A stretch of DNA of 45,080 nt from Sideroxydans sp. (GTDB taxonomy: Bacteria; Pseudomonadota; Gammaproteobacteria; Burkholderiales; Gallionellaceae), in contig DAIDAJ010000120.1 of NCBI GenBank assembly GCA_027310665.1, forward strand, positions 1 to 45,080. The letters are read 5' to 3'. Of the stretch, positions 44,026 through 45,080 are shown one piece after another (the first letter of the stretch is position 1; every line of letters starts with the position of its first letter). The notes beneath the pieces were generated by a model. It was given only the letters and a program-made list of their open reading frames with translations. It ran no database searches and was not told where the DNA came from. A program made the position numbers and the translations under genes.

Positions 44026-44706
44026 CTAAAATGGGGGTGCGCAGACAAAATGCAAGGGCGAACCAGTACCCGGATGCAACAAATCCAGCTCGGTGGCGTG
44101 CAACATCAAGCGTGGTGCGGTGGCATCATCGCCGTAGAGCGCATCGCCAAGGATAGGATGGCCGATCGCGGACATGTGCAAGCGCAACTGATGAGTGCGG
44201 CCGGTCACGGGTTCCAGTTCAACTCGGGTGGCCTCAAAAAAACCGTCCGCCCTGAGCCCGTCGAAGGGTGAATGTTCGGAATTACCGCGGGCTCTGGCAT
44301 GCACAACCCGGTAGCGGGTTAGTGAGGGCTTGCCCAGTTCGGTATCAATCTTGCGCAAAGGCCGGTTCGGCCAATCTGCCCCGATGGGCAGTTCCACCTC
44401 ACCCGCTTCCGGTTCCAGCCTGCCTGCGACGATAGCCACATATCGCTTCTTCACCTCACGCTCGTGGAACAGGTGCGACAGCCGGCGCTGCATCCCGGCC
44501 CCGCACGCAAACACTATCAAGCCGGAAGTCGACATATCCAGCCTGTGCACAACAAGCACATCGGGAAACTCACGTTGCAGTCGTGAAGAAAGACAATCCT
44601 GCTTGTCCGGGCCGCGTCCCGGCACGGCCAGCAAACCGGCCGGCTTGTTCACCACCAGCAAGGAATCATCGCGGTAGATGAGCTCGAAAGGATTATCGCT
44701 TGTCAT
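44026..44706 (-). CDS. rluA: RluA-family 23S/tRNA pseudouridine synthase
   Basis: The 226-residue product has the RluA catalytic motif HRLDMSTSGL with the nucleophilic D57, the KRYVAIVAGRL segment and the C-terminal TGRTHQLRLHMSAIGHPILGD. E. coli RluA modifies 23S rRNA U746 and tRNA U32; the target here is inferred. Residues about 141-157 (GNSEHSPFDGLRADGFF) are an in-frame insertion encoded by a REP-like palindrome and are absent from ordinary RluA proteins. The ATG at 44706 overlaps the upstream mini-protein gene by 14 bp. The symbol is a family-level guess. Confidence 0.85.
   Translation of the reverse strand: MTSDNPFELIYRDDSLLVVNKPAGLLAVPGRGPDKQDCLSSRLQREFPDVLVVHRLDMSTSGLIVFACGAGMQRRLSHLFHEREVKKRYVAIVAGRLEPEAGEVELPIGADWPNRPLRKIDTELGKPSLTRYRVVHARARGNSEHSPFDGLRADGFFEATRVELEPVTGRTHQLRLHMSAIGHPILGDALYGDDATAPRLMLHATELDLLHPGTGSPLHFVCAPPF
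44243..44280. repeat. REP-like palindrome inserted in the rluA coding sequence
   Basis: CCGTCCGCCCTGAGCCCG (44243-44260) is followed by TCGAAGGGTGAATGTTCGG, an imperfect palindrome. It is of the same family as the GCCCTGAGC-x-TGTCGAAGGGC repeats found dispersed in many proteobacterial genomes (general knowledge). It is translated in frame within RluA. A broken copy lies at 44917-44932. Confidence 0.75.
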
Positions 44707-44887
44707 CGCCCGGGGGTGGCGCTTTGGCAGGCAAATTGTCTGGTGCCTTTTTGGGCCGGTTCTTGCCGGGATCGGCAAAGCGGAAACGTCCGAACAGCAC
44801 GCAACCCTTCATGCCCAGGTCGCACGGGATATTGTTCACGCGCTGACATTTGCCATCGACCTCGTGCGGACAACCCCAGCCACCCAT
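44693..44887 (-). CDS. Four-cysteine mini-protein, probable zinc binder
   Basis: The 64-residue product has four cysteines at 6, 14, 22 and 29 in a compact N-terminus (GWGCPHEVDGKCQRV to MKGCVLFGRF) and a basic proline-rich tail. The pattern resembles small conserved proteobacterial proteins of unknown function and suggests a zinc ribbon. It overlaps rluA by 14 bp, so the pair is probably coupled. The competing 66-residue frame at 44703-44903 lacks these features and was rejected. Confidence 0.75.
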   Translation of the reverse strand: MGGWGCPHEVDGKCQRVNNIPCDLGMKGCVLFGRFRFADPGKNRPKKAPDNLPAKAPPPGDDKR

Positions 44888-44916
44888 TTTGAAACTCCAT
44901 CAACGAAACAAAAATG

Positions 44917-44932
44917 CCGTTCGCCCTGAGCC
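44917..44932. repeat. Partial REP-like copy at the insertion-sequence edge
   Basis: CCGTTCGCCCTGAGCC is the left half of the same palindrome family as 44243-44280. The expected right half is replaced by unrelated sequence leading into the transposase gene, which suggests that the element inserted within the repeat. Confidence 0.55.
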
Positions 44933-44955
44933 AGCCTGTCCTGAGATTCTATGGT

Positions 44956-45080
44956 TCACGTCAAGCACTTTGTAATCCTATCCGGGTTAAAGGTTGAGTG
45001 GTAATGGTGAATGGACCAAGCGGCGCGGGCGATTTTGCGGGCGATGATCACCAACGATGCGGTTGTGCTCCAGCCTTGGG
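44956..45080 (-). mobile_element. C-terminus of an insertion-sequence transposase, probably IS110-like
   Basis: The minus-strand frame entering from the right edge encodes 40 residues and a stop at 44956-44958. The segment VIIARKIARAAWSIHHYH followed by FNPDRIT resembles transposase C-termini of the IS110/IS116/IS902 family, but too little is visible to be sure. The gene ends about 25 bp from the broken REP-like copy, so the element end is probably there. Confidence 0.5.

Noticed and set aside
44703..44903. 66-codon minus-strand frame overlapping the mini-protein gene
   Set aside because: Lacks the ordered cysteines and lies in a different frame from the four-cysteine protein.

Overview
The window is a chromosomal origin region, almost certainly from a betaproteobacterium of the Nitrosomonadales (a Gallionellaceae-like iron or sulfur oxidiser is my best guess, from protein flavour only). 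The order dnaA-dnaN-gyrB leftward and rpmH-rnpA-yidD-yidC-mnmE-mnmG-rsmG-parA-parB-atpIBEFHAGDC-glmU-glmS rightward is the classic arrangement around oriC in this class. I found no rRNA, tRNA or CRISPR array.

Left part (1-4450): three minus-strand genes, tnsA-tnsB-tnsC, form the core of a Tn7-like transposon. TnsA is a separate endonuclease, TnsB carries a complete DDE triad, and TnsC is a short AAA+ form. A 30-codon reading frame and the first codons of another gene follow, and the element runs off the window to the left. To the right of tnsA are a 245-bp region with short GGGTAA-type motifs and a possible small RNA, then an XRE regulator.

Defence block (4729-13594, plus strand): type I restriction-modification genes hsdM-hsdS, an unrecognised 301-residue gene coupled to hsdS, an XRE-ImmA/IrrE metallopeptidase gene coupled to a DUF4411 (PIN-like) gene, and then hsdR. 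The accessory genes sit between the specificity and motor subunits.

Origin and core (13595-34427): gyrB, dnaN and dnaA point left; an AT-rich dnaA-dnaN spacer with DnaA-box-like sites is the oriC candidate. Two sites match known parS sequences exactly (gyrB-dnaN and mnmE-mnmG spacers), and parA-parB lie nearby, so the centromere system is complete. The nine-gene ATP synthase operon follows and ends at a strong bidirectional terminator.

Right part (34426-45080): an MFS transporter, a FemAB-like acyltransferase, glmU-glmS, an orphan ParA, ubiB, a Tim44-like exported protein, a small membrane protein, and an RluA-type pseudouridine synthase coupled to a four-cysteine mini-protein. The synthase carries an in-frame REP-like palindrome. 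The window ends in the C-terminus of an insertion-sequence transposase whose end appears to lie in a second, broken REP-like copy.

The most interesting material is the Tn7-like core with its unexplained repeats, the small-RNA candidate, the unknown gene in the restriction operon, the parS/oriC layout, the long hairpin over the end of glmS, and the REP/IS junction.
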